Shown piece after piece: positions 16,757-26,408 of a DNA stretch of 64,000 nucleotides. The translations under genes and the position numbers were made by a program. How positions within the stretch are numbered: the stretch's first letter is position 1; every line of letters starts with the position of its first letter. Source of the DNA: an uncultured Thermofilaceae archaeon (GTDB lineage: Archaea; Thermoproteota; Thermoprotei; Thermofilales; Thermofilaceae); the NCBI GenBank assembly GCA_938036345.1, contig CALHPJ010000005.1, positions 1-64,000 on the forward strand, read 5' to 3'. The notes below the pieces were generated by a model. It had not been told where the DNA came from and searched no databases. It saw only the letters and a program-made list of their open reading frames with translations.

Positions 16757-18832
16757 CTACTCGGGCGGCAGCGCCTCGAGCTGCTTTTCGCCGAGCTCCG
16801 TTAACCTGTAGCTGACCCTGGGGGACCCGCCCGAGTAGCTCACCACAACCTCGACTAATCTTCTCTGCACAAGCTCGGAGAGGGCCTTCGCGTACACGTT
16901 GTAGGCTAGCCCCGCCGAGGAGCGGAGGACCTCCCTATCCGCCACCCCGCCCAGCCCCCCGAGGGCCTTGAGCACTGCAAGCGCCTCCTTGCTTATCACT
17001 ACCGGCTCGACGGCTGCTCCTCTTCTAACCTGTATTACTTTCGGGAGGGATCGAAGCGCCCGGATGGGGTCCGCCTCCGCGGCTGGTTTGGCGAGAACCG
17101 GCCCCGCGATCGGTTGAGCGGCCTGCGCAGCAGCCGGCGGAGCCACCGCGGGTACGCGCACCGAGGGCGCCGGCTGCGCCACGACGGGTGGCGTGGGTTT
17201 CACCTTGAGCTGCTCGAGCTCGCTGCGGGCCAGCTCGTACACCTCCCTGGGGTTCATGTAGTAGCGGTTTATCCAGATGAAGACGTCCTTCGTATCTTTG
17301 ACACCCTTCATCTTCAACCACTCGAGAACATGCCTCCTCCGCTCGATCTCCTCGAATACCTCGTCCACGCTTTTGCCCAGCCTCGCGGCAACAAAGCCCG
17401 CGTGGGTGCTGCCGCCGACGACCACGTGCGTGTCCCTAACCGGGTCCCAGCGGACTATCTCCCTGTACTTCTGGTAGTCCTCTACCTCCCAGAGGTGCCG
17501 CATCCTCCTGCCGACGCGCCCGTCCGGGAGAATAGTCCTCTCCACGTAGCAAGCCACGTTCAGCGCCGGGATGTACGCGGGCGCCACGTTCATCGGCGGG
17601 CTCGTAAGCCTCCTCACAGCGGCTTCGAGCGAGTCGGCGTGCATCGTGCTCATGCCGCCGTGCCCAGTCGCCATGGCCTGGAAGAGGACGAAGGCCTCGG
17701 AACCCCTGACCTCGCCGACGATGATGTAGTCGGGCCTGTACCTTAGCGAGAGCCTCACGAGGTCGTAGAGGGAGATCTCGCCGACCTTCGACTCCCCGAG
17801 GCCGTAGCTCTCCCTGCTGACCAGCTGGACCCAGTTCTCGTGGGGCAGGTTCAGCTCAGGGGTTTCCTCGATGGTGACGATCTTGAATCCGGGCTTGAAG
17901 AAGTTGGTAATGGCATTGAGGAACGTGGTTTTACCCGCGGCCGTGGCCCCGATCACCATGAGCGTCATCTTATTCTCGATCATCAGCCAAAGGTAGGCGG
18001 CGCTCCACGAGTCGATGTTACCCGACTCGATTAGCTCGACGATCGAGAACGGCCTTTCCCTGAACTTCCTGATCGTGAACGTGCTGCCCTTCGGGGATAC
18101 TTCCTCACCGTAGGTTGCCGCGAGCCGGTGCCTGCCGGGGAGCATCGCGTCCACGATGGGGAAAGCGGCCGAGATGTGCTTCCCGGCCATGTGGGCGAGC
18201 TTCACGATGAACTCCCTCAGCGTGTCCCTGCTCCTGAAAACGACGTTTGTGGGGATGGACTCGTAGTCCCTGTGCCAAACGTGTATGGGCCTGTCAACGC
18301 CGTCGCAGGAGATATCCTCCAGCTTGTAGTCGCGCATCAGAACCTCTATAGGGCCGTACCCTACGAGGTCTCTTTCGACGTAGTAGAGCACCCTGTTCCA
18401 GCTTTCCTCGCTTAAGCCGCGCGCGATTGCGCGGTACTTCTCCGCAAGCCTCCTAGCCTCCTTGACTATATGCTCCCTTACATCCACGTCGAACGAGGCC
18501 GGGGGTTCGAGCTCGACCGCTAGGATATCGACCAGCTTCTCCAGGACGCTCCTCTCCCCCCTTGTGAGCTGCACTTCCTCGACGAAGTACATCCGCTGGT
18601 TTCCTAACTCCGGCACTTCGGCGATTCTGACTTTAGCGTACGGTCTAGTAACCCAGTACTCCTCGAGGATTCTGTAGTGCTCTTTAAGCGGTAGTAAAAC
18701 TACGCTATCACCGGCTTTTTCCTCGACTTTCTCTCCGGGTTTCTCCCTTTTAGCTTTCTTGCCCCGGCTTTTAGCCTTCTTCTTCCTTTCTTCCCCCTTT
18801 TCAACCTCCTTCTCGGCGGCTTGGACGCTCAC
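16757..18832 (-). CDS. Type IV pilus assembly ATPase (GspE/VirB11-like) with C-terminal winged helix
   Basis: A 691-residue secretion ATPase. Order: a very basic low-complexity N-terminus (1-40), an N-terminal domain, Walker A GATAAGKTT (295-303), Asp box, Walker B IIVGEVRGSEA (about 363-373) and the His box. After residue 540 it extends beyond the usual end with a Pro/Ala linker (about 540-585) and a winged-helix-like domain (about 605-688) ending YRLTELGEKQLEAL. It powers pilus assembly. GTG start; a TATA box at 18861-18866 predicts a 6-base leader. The winged-helix fusion is unusual and resembles the small wHTH proteins nearby. Confidence 0.88.
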   Translation of the reverse strand: MSVQAAEKEVEKGEERKKKAKSRGKKAKREKPGEKVEEKAGDSVVLLPLKEHYRILEEYWVTRPYAKVRIAEVPELGNQRMYFVEEVQLTRGERSVLEKLVDILAVELEPPASFDVDVREHIVKEARRLAEKYRAIARGLSEESWNRVLYYVERDLVGYGPIEVLMRDYKLEDISCDGVDRPIHVWHRDYESIPTNVVFRSRDTLREFIVKLAHMAGKHISAAFPIVDAMLPGRHRLAATYGEEVSPKGSTFTIRKFRERPFSIVELIESGNIDSWSAAYLWLMIENKMTLMVIGATAAGKTTFLNAITNFFKPGFKIVTIEETPELNLPHENWVQLVSRESYGLGESKVGEISLYDLVRLSLRYRPDYIIVGEVRGSEAFVLFQAMATGHGGMSTMHADSLEAAVRRLTSPPMNVAPAYIPALNVACYVERTILPDGRVGRRMRHLWEVEDYQKYREIVRWDPVRDTHVVVGGSTHAGFVAARLGKSVDEVFEEIERRRHVLEWLKMKGVKDTKDVFIWINRYYMNPREVYELARSELEQLKVKPTPPVVAQPAPSVRVPAVAPPAAAQAAQPIAGPVLAKPAAEADPIRALRSLPKVIQVRRGAAVEPVVISKEALAVLKALGGLGGVADREVLRSSAGLAYNVYAKALSELVQRRLVEVVVSYSGGSPRVSYRLTELGEKQLEALPPE

Positions 18833-18860
18833 GCTGACTCAATATAGTCAAAGCCGGTAA

Positions 18861-18960
18861 TATATAACCGTAGCGCGTCTTTTACACCCGAGGTCTACAT
18901 TACCCGGTTGAAGCTGGAATGACCCCTCCGAGCGGGATTTAGCGTGAGGAATATATAACT
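18861..18960. promoter_or_regulatory. Divergent promoters of the pilus ATPase and TadC-like genes
   Basis: A minus-strand TATA box (GGTTATATATTA, near 18864) lies 32 bases before the ATPase GTG. A plus-strand box (ATATATAAC, 18951-18959) lies about 25 bases before the GTG at 18979. The assembly ATPase and membrane platform are therefore divergently transcribed from one 146-base spacer. Confidence 0.6.
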
Positions 18961-18978
18961 CGGCCGCGCCGCAGTGGT

Positions 18979-20787
18979 GTGGGTCTGGAGAGCCTCGCGT
19001 ACTCGCTGTTCGGCTGGGCCGGGGAACCGCTGGCGCGGATGTTCCCATGGCTGCGCAACGACATCGTGTCGGCCGACATGAGGGTTTACCCCTCGACCTA
19101 CGCGGCGAAGGTCGTTCTATTCTCCGTCGTAGCCGCCGTAGCGGGGGCTGCTGTAGCTGCGCCCCTTTCGCTTCTACTCGCGCAGGTCGGCCTCCTGGCC
19201 TTCGTGCAAGCTATCGCGGTATCCTCGCTAATCCCGCTGCTAGCCGCTCTCGTAGCGTTCGGAATAGGGATTGTTTACCCAAAAATAAAGGTGAGCAACA
19301 GGACGAGCAGCTTCGATTTAGAGGTGCCGTACCTCTCCGTGTACGTTACGGTGATGGCGACCGGCGGCATCTCGCCCTACACAAGCTTCGAGCGACTCGC
19401 CAGGGCGCCAGCGGTTCTATTCAGGGAGGTCAGGAAGGAGGCGGTACGGTTCTTCCTCAGGGTCCGCGCCATGGGCTACGACCCGCTTTCCGCGATCGAG
19501 GAGGGGGCTCAGCGCACACCCCATAACGGGTACAAGCAGCTGATGCTCGGCTACGCGGCCACGCTGAGAGCCGGCGGCGACGTTGTACACTACCTCCAGA
19601 GGCAGACCGAAGTCATGCTCCGGGATAGGGTTACGCAGGTCCGAGTGGCCGGCGAGCGGATAGGGATGCTGCTGGAGTCGTACATGGCCGTAGTGCTGCT
19701 AACCTCGATGACTATCTACGTGATGTACGTGGTGAACATGGCGCTTGCGCAGGCCGGGATGGGGCTCGCCGGCGGGGAGTTCCAGTTCGTGCTGTTTTCT
19801 TACATACTCATGCCGATGATGTCCGGCTTGTTCATCTACCTTGCCGACCTCATGCAGCCGAAGTACCCGGTTTACGACACTAGGGCGTACATCGTCTACT
19901 TCGCGGTGGGCATCCCACTGACCCTAATTTTGTTCGTGGGAATGGGGCTGCCCTTCATGCTCCCTCAGCCCCTAGCTGGAGTCCTATCGGCTGCGTTCGC
20001 GCCCCTCGTCCTGCTGGGCAGATCCCTAACTGCGGCCTTGGGGCTCGGGAGAGGCTACGAGAGCGGAGTGGGCATGGTGATATCGCTGTCGCTCGGCCTC
20101 CTGCCCGCTATGATCGTCGAGGCCCACTCGGCGGCGAAGTTCGGCGGCATCCAGTACGGGTTGACCCGCTTCCTAAGGGACCTAGTCGAGGTGAGGAAGA
20201 CGGGGATGTCCCCCGAGAAGTGCATCATCAACTTGAGGAACCGGGACTACGGGAAGTTCACGCCCTACCTGAGGGACATCGCCAAGCAGGTGGGGTGGGG
20301 CGTGCCGCTGAGCAAGATCTTCGAGCGCTTCTCGAGGGGTATGAAGAACTGGTTCGCCCTGATCTCAATGTACCTGTTAACCGAGGGCATCGAGGTCGGC
20401 GGCGGCACCCCGCAGACGCTCGAGGCCTTGGCCAGCTACGCGGAAACCCTGGAGCAGGTCGAGAAGGAGAAAGCTAGGGCTTTGAGGCCGCTGATACTGA
20501 TGCCGTACGTCGGCTCCCTCATAATTACGGTGGTAGTTTTAATAATAGTCAGCTTTATGGGCTCGCTGATGAGGTTCGCCGGCGCGGCCATCTCCGAGGC
20601 ACAGCTGGTAAACATGTTCCTGCCCCCGGTGATCCTCAACAGCTACCTGATGGGCCTCGCCGCAGGGAAAATAAGCTCGGAGAGGGTTGCAGCCGGGTTC
20701 AAGCACGCGCTACTCCTAACGCTGTCCAACCTGGCGGCGATGCTCGTCGCCCCAGCCATCACCGCAGGCTTAATGCCAAAGCTGTAG
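18979..20787 (+). CDS. TadC/FlaJ-like type IV pilus membrane platform protein
   Basis: The 602-residue protein carries two T2SF (GspF/TadC) cytoplasmic domains, at about residues 110-220 and 390-500, each followed by paired membrane helices; two further helices sit near 35-85. The second domain includes KTGMSPEKCIINL and GGTPQTLEALASYAE, typical of the fold. It is the inner-membrane platform on which the ATPase acts to extrude pilins. The GTG start matches the leaderless spacing. Its gene diverges from the ATPase and converges with the large pseudopilin-like gene. Confidence 0.87.
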   Translation: MGLESLAYSLFGWAGEPLARMFPWLRNDIVSADMRVYPSTYAAKVVLFSVVAAVAGAAVAAPLSLLLAQVGLLAFVQAIAVSSLIPLLAALVAFGIGIVYPKIKVSNRTSSFDLEVPYLSVYVTVMATGGISPYTSFERLARAPAVLFREVRKEAVRFFLRVRAMGYDPLSAIEEGAQRTPHNGYKQLMLGYAATLRAGGDVVHYLQRQTEVMLRDRVTQVRVAGERIGMLLESYMAVVLLTSMTIYVMYVVNMALAQAGMGLAGGEFQFVLFSYILMPMMSGLFIYLADLMQPKYPVYDTRAYIVYFAVGIPLTLILFVGMGLPFMLPQPLAGVLSAAFAPLVLLGRSLTAALGLGRGYESGVGMVISLSLGLLPAMIVEAHSAAKFGGIQYGLTRFLRDLVEVRKTGMSPEKCIINLRNRDYGKFTPYLRDIAKQVGWGVPLSKIFERFSRGMKNWFALISMYLLTEGIEVGGGTPQTLEALASYAETLEQVEKEKARALRPLILMPYVGSLIITVVVLIIVSFMGSLMRFAGAAISEAQLVNMFLPPVILNSYLMGLAAGKISSERVAAGFKHALLLTLSNLAAMLVAPAITAGLMPKL

Positions 20788-20809
20788 CTTCTAGGCACGC
20801 CTTCCTTGG

Positions 20810-23188
20810 CTAAGGTTTAACGACCGTGGGCGCGTACCTTTCGAGGAACATCGGGGCGTAGATGTAGGCGTTCTGCCACATGGTGCTGTCGCCGAGGTTT
20901 AGGAAGCCCGTACCCGATTTCTTGAAGTCGAAAATAACCGCCCAGAAGCTCAGCGTGAGCCCCTGGCTTACGGTTTTTGCTTCATTGTATGGCCAGAACG
21001 TGTACTCGACTGAGCCTTGCTTCGTTCCGCTCGGAGCGTATTTTGTCACGCAGAAGCTGGCGCTTGAACCCCCGACGTTCCTCAGAAGGTTTACCCCCGC
21101 CCAGTTCAGTACCACTGCCCTGCCGATGTCCTTGGCGCCGCTCCAGTGCGAAACCATGAGACCCGGATCCCCGTAGCACTCGACGCTGGGGCTCTCCCTC
21201 CACGGGAAGGGCGAGTTGTAAGTCCAGTTTGCCCGCGTTTGCCCTCCTACGGCCTGCAGGCCCGCTGTGAGGTATAGGAACATGTCGGCTATACCCCTCC
21301 CCATTTCGGTGCTAAGCCAATAGCCGCTTCCGCTTCTGGAGTTTTTCCAGTAGATGTAGGTGATAACGGGTATGTAGCGCGTACCGTTGACCACCTGCAC
21401 GATGGCTAGCGTGTCGTAGTAGTCTTCCCTAACGTCACCGCTCTGGTAAACGTTCCCGACCTTGGTTGTGTTGAGGGTTGCGAAAATCCTAATCGGCGCT
21501 TGAATCCAGGAGTACCTCATGTAGTTGTAGTACACTGTCCAAGTGCCGTATGGCCTGTAGCGGCCCAGCTTACCCTGGTACTCGTCAAACGCGTGGAGGT
21601 TATAGGGTCCGAATGCGTCGTCGGTGTAGGGATCTCTCAGTACAAGCGCCGCTACCCCCCCGTAGTCGCTGTAGCCCCTGGATTGCGGATGCTCCACATC
21701 GACGAACTCCACATCGTACAGCGGGTGCCAGATATCCTTGTGAACCGCGTCGCGCCTGTACTTTATCTGAGTAGGGTAGTGCGCGGGCTGCGCGTCCAGA
21801 TCGTCGTGCCACCAGATCGCTACGTACTGGTACCGGGTGCTTGTGGTGGGGAACCCGACCTGGAAGACAAGCCTGGTGTTGTACTTTTCCCCTTTAACGA
21901 AGTCCATCTGGGGATCGGACAGCCCAACCGGCCAGTTCACCTTCAAGCCGCGCCAGTTGACCACGGTCCAGTTCTCGTACTGAATCGGCCTCTCGGCGAG
22001 CGTGTTGAGCGTCCCATCGCTGCTAACGCTCACCCTAATCTGCTTTATGGGGATGAAGGGGATCGGCGGGAGCCACTTATCCTGGACCTGATCCACAGCG
22101 AGCTTTACACCCAGCCAGTACACGGATAGGTTGGAGCTGAGCTCGAGCGTGTACACCTCGTTGCCGATGCCGGACGGCCTGGCTATTACCCGCCTCTGCC
22201 CACTTGAATCGTAGTAAACCAGGGTATCCGGGGTGTTTCTCTTTACTCTGAAAAGGACGTAGTTGTACGTCGCGCCCTCCACTATTATGCCGCGCTCGTC
22301 GGAGACTACGACCATCAAGGGCGCGAACTGCCGCCCGGTTAACGGATCCGTGACCAGCCTGACCGCGGGCTCGAACTTTATAGTGTAGTTTCCCATTCCG
22401 ATGTACGAAACGTCCCTAATCCTAGCCCTCCTCCAGCCCCCCGTGTACCTGCCCGCCGAGTCCTCCTCGGGCACGTACACCCAGACCTTGCCCCGGGCGA
22501 GGAGCTTCTCGTAGGGAACCCCTCTGACCTGGGGCGGGTCGGTCGAGTAGTCGATGTCGCCGTCGTACCTCACGGTGATTGTCACGTTGTCGGCGCCGCT
22601 TCCCACAACGGAGAGCGTTAAGCCGACGAGCACGTCGCTTTCCCAGTTGTAGAAGCCGAGTACCGTGAGGTTCATTTTCAGCTTAGCGTAAGCGTAGCTG
22701 CCGGAGCTGGTCATGTACCAGTAGCCCTTCATTAGGTCGTACACGCTCCTGGGCCTCCCCAGCTCCCTCGACAAATCCAGCGTTAGTATCTCGTACGAGA
22801 TCTGTATCCCGTACTCGCCGTAGGCTTTAGTCACTGCTTGGCGCCAGTACTCCAGGTACGTTAGCGCGATGGCGCGGGCGATTGTGAAATTATGCCTGTT
22901 GCCGTAGTTCAGCCCCATTTCGCTAAATCTGCCGGTTAAATCGATGAACTCCGAGTAGTTGAAGTAGGCACGGGTCGCTACGGCCAGCATCGAAGCTAGC
23001 GCGCGCTTGAAATCCGCGGTTATGCTGGCAACAACTTCCCTCACAACGGGGCTCCTCGTCCGTAGAAACGATACGTGGGCTTCGTACACAGACACGAGAA
23101 CCGACATCACGAAGAGCGCCAGCATGAGGACCGTGGCTACGAGTATCTGCCCCCTCCGCCTTCCAGGGGGGAGTTTGAGCCGACTCAC
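20810..23188 (-). CDS. Large pilin-like, membrane-anchored surface protein
   Basis: A 792-residue protein beginning with a basic leader RRRGQILVATVLMLALFVM, which resembles a prepilin leader, and one hydrophobic helix (about 15-38). The remainder is a very large beta-rich extracytoplasmic region with many Tyr, Asn and Thr and several N-x-S/T sequons. It is the last gene of a three-gene unit with two other leader-bearing proteins (starts 24975 and 23696). I take it to be a minor pilin or a tip/adhesin protein of the pilus; no enzymatic motif is visible. Confidence 0.7.
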   Translation of the reverse strand: MSRLKLPPGRRRGQILVATVLMLALFVMSVLVSVYEAHVSFLRTRSPVVREVVASITADFKRALASMLAVATRAYFNYSEFIDLTGRFSEMGLNYGNRHNFTIARAIALTYLEYWRQAVTKAYGEYGIQISYEILTLDLSRELGRPRSVYDLMKGYWYMTSSGSYAYAKLKMNLTVLGFYNWESDVLVGLTLSVVGSGADNVTITVRYDGDIDYSTDPPQVRGVPYEKLLARGKVWVYVPEEDSAGRYTGGWRRARIRDVSYIGMGNYTIKFEPAVRLVTDPLTGRQFAPLMVVVSDERGIIVEGATYNYVLFRVKRNTPDTLVYYDSSGQRRVIARPSGIGNEVYTLELSSNLSVYWLGVKLAVDQVQDKWLPPIPFIPIKQIRVSVSSDGTLNTLAERPIQYENWTVVNWRGLKVNWPVGLSDPQMDFVKGEKYNTRLVFQVGFPTTSTRYQYVAIWWHDDLDAQPAHYPTQIKYRRDAVHKDIWHPLYDVEFVDVEHPQSRGYSDYGGVAALVLRDPYTDDAFGPYNLHAFDEYQGKLGRYRPYGTWTVYYNYMRYSWIQAPIRIFATLNTTKVGNVYQSGDVREDYYDTLAIVQVVNGTRYIPVITYIYWKNSRSGSGYWLSTEMGRGIADMFLYLTAGLQAVGGQTRANWTYNSPFPWRESPSVECYGDPGLMVSHWSGAKDIGRAVVLNWAGVNLLRNVGGSSASFCVTKYAPSGTKQGSVEYTFWPYNEAKTVSQGLTLSFWAVIFDFKKSGTGFLNLGDSTMWQNAYIYAPMFLERYAPTVVKP

Positions 23189-23192
23189 ACGC

Positions 23193-23696
23193 TCACCCCG
23201 AGTAGCCTATGGTAAACTCGATGTAGAGCACAGTCGCCCTGACGGAGTCCGGGTCGCTTGTGCACACGTACGTGAACTTCAGGCTCTCGGCCTCGTAGAG
23301 GGGCCTGCTGTGAAAATCCGGGGGGTTGGCAACGTAGCCCAGCGGCACGAGGGTCGCGGCCCCGCTGCTGTAGTCGAAATCCACCTTGCTGATGCCCATG
23401 TAGTACACCAGCCCCGGGGGGAGGCTGCTCATTATGAAGAAGTTGAGGGTGTCGTTCCACCCCACCGACCCTCCGAGGAGGGCCGGCCCGACCACCCTCT
23501 CGAATACCCCGGCTTCCGCCATGTTGTTGAGTAGGTTGTAGGCCAGCCTACGCAGATCGCTGGTCTCCCTGATGTACACGCTTTTCAAAGGCCTGGTGAA
23601 GGACATTACCATGATGATCACGGCGACTACTATGAACGTAGCCAACACCACCTCAATTATCCTGGTTTGACCTCTTCTCCGGCTCAAGATAGGCAC
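23193..23696 (-). CDS. Pilin-like minor subunit
   Basis: The 167-residue protein starts MPILSRRRGQTRIIEVVLAT with a basic leader ending in Gly, a glutamate six residues after the glycine, and a hydrophobic helix to about residue 33. This resembles type IV pilins, where a glutamate near +5 is common. The rest is a small globular domain with one cysteine. It begins 4 bases after the stop of the gene at 23701-24975 and ends 4 bases before the large protein's start, so the three are one operon. GTG start. Confidence 0.7.
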   Translation of the reverse strand: MPILSRRRGQTRIIEVVLATFIVVAVIIMVMSFTRPLKSVYIRETSDLRRLAYNLLNNMAEAGVFERVVGPALLGGSVGWNDTLNFFIMSSLPPGLVYYMGISKVDFDYSSGAATLVPLGYVANPPDFHSRPLYEAESLKFTYVCTSDPDSVRATVLYIEFTIGYSG

Positions 23697-23700
23697 CGGG

Positions 23701-24975
23701 CTACGGGTAGCCCTCGACGGTGCGCCATACGGTTAGCTCGACGATGTATGGGTAGTTGAATATTTGGGCCAGCCTTCTAACAGTCACCGAGTTAGCGGGC
23801 GCGCCCCTCCCGGTTCCGATGTCTATGTTGGGTACCCTGTTTATGACTATGGCCACCGGGTTACCCCTAAACTTGGCGAAGATGAAAATGTGGGAGGAGA
23901 GCTGCTCAACGTACTCGATGTACCCTACCAGGTACCACTGCTTAGCCGAGGGCAGCACGTTCCCCGCGGCGTTGCAGAGCGGGATGTCGTTCCTGAAGTT
24001 TCCCGAGCTATCCCGGCACCATACAACGCTCGTCACGTTGAGCAGGCTCTCGTACAGGGGGAGCACCTGCAGGAGGGACTCTTTGGTATGCACGGCGCCG
24101 GACCTTTTCCCACCGCGTCCGCGAACCTCGACCATCTCGATGTCTTTGTGGAGGAACACGTAATTGCCTATGATGTAGCCTTCGGCAGGGGAGTCGCCCT
24201 GGCTGGTGGTCGCGTAGCCCGCTACGCTGACGAAGCCCTGCCACTCAGCGTAGACCACGAGGAACGAGTAGTACCACTTCACGTTCCTTCTATTGCCCTC
24301 CCTGGTGAAGTAGTCGTCGAGGTGGCTGTAGAAGTCTAGCGTGCACATCCCCAGCGCGTCGGTCAACGTCGATACCGAGGATACGTTCTTTACTTCCAGA
24401 TCCCCCTCGTTGGGGTTGCCGCCCGGGTTTACCCTCACAATCACGTACATCCCCGTTACGTTGGCGTTAGGCAGGCCTACGTCGTAGTAGTTGTGCACCC
24501 TCACGCTGAAGGTCGCGGGGAAGCAGACGCCTGGCTTAACCGGGTAGCAGACGCCGGTTGGCGTGATCTGGATTCCAATCATCGGCTTCATTACGAAGCG
24601 GAAGCCGTACTCCCGGGATAGGCCTAGAAGCTCCGCAAACCGGGAGGCGTTCATGAGCAGCGGGTTCGGCAGCGTGCTGAGGTTGGCCAACCGCATCACC
24701 TTATCGGGGTCGACGACGTAGGGCGAGCGGGTCCCCTGCAGCGCTAAACCGAAGTCCTGGAGGGTATCGGAGGTCACCCCTATGTCCCTTCCCCAATCAG
24801 CCGGGTAGCCCGGGGTTAACAGTATTTTATCCATCACCCGCTCGGCAACAGTGTACAGCTGCTCCTCCCGGACCGGCTCGAGGGTCCCGACGGAGGCGCC
24901 GATCATCTGGTTAGCTACGAGGATTAAAGTGAGTATAAGCAAGCCAACCGCCAAATATTCGAGGGTGGCCTCCAT
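23701..24975 (-). CDS. Single-pass membrane surface protein of the pilus locus
   Basis: A 424-residue protein with an N-terminal hydrophobic helix (about 8-25) and an extracytoplasmic beta-rich region. Cysteines occur as a close pair in CYPVKPGVC (about 147-155), suggesting a disulfide. There is no clear prepilin leader: only MEATLEY precedes the helix. It starts a new transcription unit; a TATA element (AATTAATATAAC, near 25013) is 38 bases before the ATG. It resembles a minor pilin or assembly cofactor by size and position, and its function is not known. Confidence 0.65.
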   Translation of the reverse strand: MEATLEYLAVGLLILTLILVANQMIGASVGTLEPVREEQLYTVAERVMDKILLTPGYPADWGRDIGVTSDTLQDFGLALQGTRSPYVVDPDKVMRLANLSTLPNPLLMNASRFAELLGLSREYGFRFVMKPMIGIQITPTGVCYPVKPGVCFPATFSVRVHNYYDVGLPNANVTGMYVIVRVNPGGNPNEGDLEVKNVSSVSTLTDALGMCTLDFYSHLDDYFTREGNRRNVKWYYSFLVVYAEWQGFVSVAGYATTSQGDSPAEGYIIGNYVFLHKDIEMVEVRGRGGKRSGAVHTKESLLQVLPLYESLLNVTSVVWCRDSSGNFRNDIPLCNAAGNVLPSAKQWYLVGYIEYVEQLSSHIFIFAKFRGNPVAIVINRVPNIDIGTGRGAPANSVTVRRLAQIFNYPYIVELTVWRTVEGYP

Positions 24976-25018
24976 CGCCTATACCGAGTAAGACAATACA
25001 TTCCATGGTTATATTAAT

Positions 25019-25531
25019 TTAGCTTTCCACCCGCACCGCGGCGAAACCCACGTAGATGTATTCCCCCTCCCTGAAGGTTACTACGGCGGGCTTGTAGCCT
25101 GGAGGGAGGGGTAGCAGGATGGTGTCCGAAACCCGCATGCCCGCTACGGTGGCAACCCCTCTGACGGCGTGAACCGGATTTCGCCCGAAGTTCGGAACTA
25201 CTATAACCCTAACCTGGTAGTAGATCTGCAAGCTAGCGTTGACCAGGAGCCTGTTCTCCGCTAGCTCCCGGAGCTTGACGCTGTAGGGCTGCCCGCCCAG
25301 GGTGTCGGGGACCGTTAAGTACATGTACGTGTATTCGCCGCCGCCCAGCGTCTGAACCGAGACCAGCTCCACTATCTCCCTGGCTATGCTCTCCGCTGCC
25401 TCGACCAGCATCAGGTTTACCGACTGCATGTACGCCGCGAAGTAGGCGAAGGAGAAAGCGGATAAGATCAGCAGAGCCACCCCCAGCATGGTCAAGGTCC
25501 CTATTAGGTGGGAGACCACTGGGCTCGGCAT
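25019..25531 (-). CDS. Small pilin-like membrane protein
   Basis: A 170-residue protein with an N-terminal hydrophobic helix at about 12-35 (LTMLGVALLILSAFSFAYF) and a beta-rich C-terminal domain. It starts 4 bases after the stop of the gene at 25536-26408, so they are co-transcribed. Its topology is that of a pilin subunit, but the leader MPSPVVSHLIG does not fit the class III peptidase site well. Likely a minor filament or anchoring component. Confidence 0.62.
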   Translation of the reverse strand: MPSPVVSHLIGTLTMLGVALLILSAFSFAYFAAYMQSVNLMLVEAAESIAREIVELVSVQTLGGGEYTYMYLTVPDTLGGQPYSVKLRELAENRLLVNASLQIYYQVRVIVVPNFGRNPVHAVRGVATVAGMRVSDTILLPLPPGYKPAVVTFREGEYIYVGFAAVRVES

Positions 25532-25535
25532 GGTT

Positions 25536-26408
25536 TCACGCCGTGCTTACCTCTACCTCGGTTATCTTCACGATGACTACCGAGCCGTCGGCGTCCCCTT
25601 TACCCGGCAACCTTGCGGTACACTGCTTGGGCCCCAGCTCAACGGTTAAGAAAACCTCACTGTAGGTCCTCCTCTCGATCACGGTTTCCCTAATGTTTCT
25701 GAAAACCACCGGAATCGTCCCCGAGCCACCGACTGTCCCAAAGCCCAGCTTGAGCACGTGGACAGTGTAGAAGTTGTAGTTCCTGCTTACGCCTCCCTCC
25801 TTAACCGTGATGTTGCCGTTGTAGATAACCCTCACCCTATAGGTCTCCATAAAGGCGCAGGCGCCCCCCGTGAAGTTCTCGTAAACGACTACTATGCTCT
25901 CCCCCGGACCTACGATGAGTTTCTCCAGCTCGTACTCCAGCGCCCCGCGGGTGGAGAGCTCCGGGTAGAGCAGGCGCGGCACAGTTGTAACCAGGGGCCC
26001 TCCGCAAGCCACTATCCTACCCGGCTTAAATGACGCCTCGCTAACCTCTACGCCGTTTATCCTCACTCTTAGCGTTTCGGGGCGCGTTTCGAAGTTGATG
26101 CGGGTGCTTGTGAGGCCGAGCCTAATGTATCTCGAGCCGCCGGTCCCGAAAGCCACCTGCTCTAAAGCTGTAGCGGCGTAGGTGAGCAGCCCTTTAACGT
26201 TCTCGTACTCCATCATCTGCTTGTTCATGTCTATCAGCGACGTAGAGTAGTAGAGCGCGACGCTCACCACCGTCAGCATTATACCGGTTATGATCACGGT
26301 TGCTACAACCGTGGATATGCCTTTCCCGGCTTTCGGTGGAGGAGGCCTCATGTAGAATTCGAAAAATGCTTTACCCAGAGTGGAGCAGCGTAGGGGCGCG
26401 GGCCTCAT
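25536..26408 (-). CDS. Archaeal pilin-like protein with class III signal peptide
   Basis: A 290-residue protein in which KAGKGISTVVATVIITGI (residues about 26-43) is a typical archaeal prepilin leader, cleavage expected before ISTVV. The first ATG (26408) makes an ATGA overlap with the upstream stop, which favours it, but gives an unusually long 30-residue leader; an internal ATG at 26351 would give a normal 11-residue one. A large beta-rich domain with four cysteines follows. It probably is a structural or minor pilin. Confidence 0.72.
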   Translation of the reverse strand: MRPAPLRCSTLGKAFFEFYMRPPPPKAGKGISTVVATVIITGIMLTVVSVALYYSTSLIDMNKQMMEYENVKGLLTYAATALEQVAFGTGGSRYIRLGLTSTRINFETRPETLRVRINGVEVSEASFKPGRIVACGGPLVTTVPRLLYPELSTRGALEYELEKLIVGPGESIVVVYENFTGGACAFMETYRVRVIYNGNITVKEGGVSRNYNFYTVHVLKLGFGTVGGSGTIPVVFRNIRETVIERRTYSEVFLTVELGPKQCTARLPGKGDADGSVVIVKITEVEVSTA

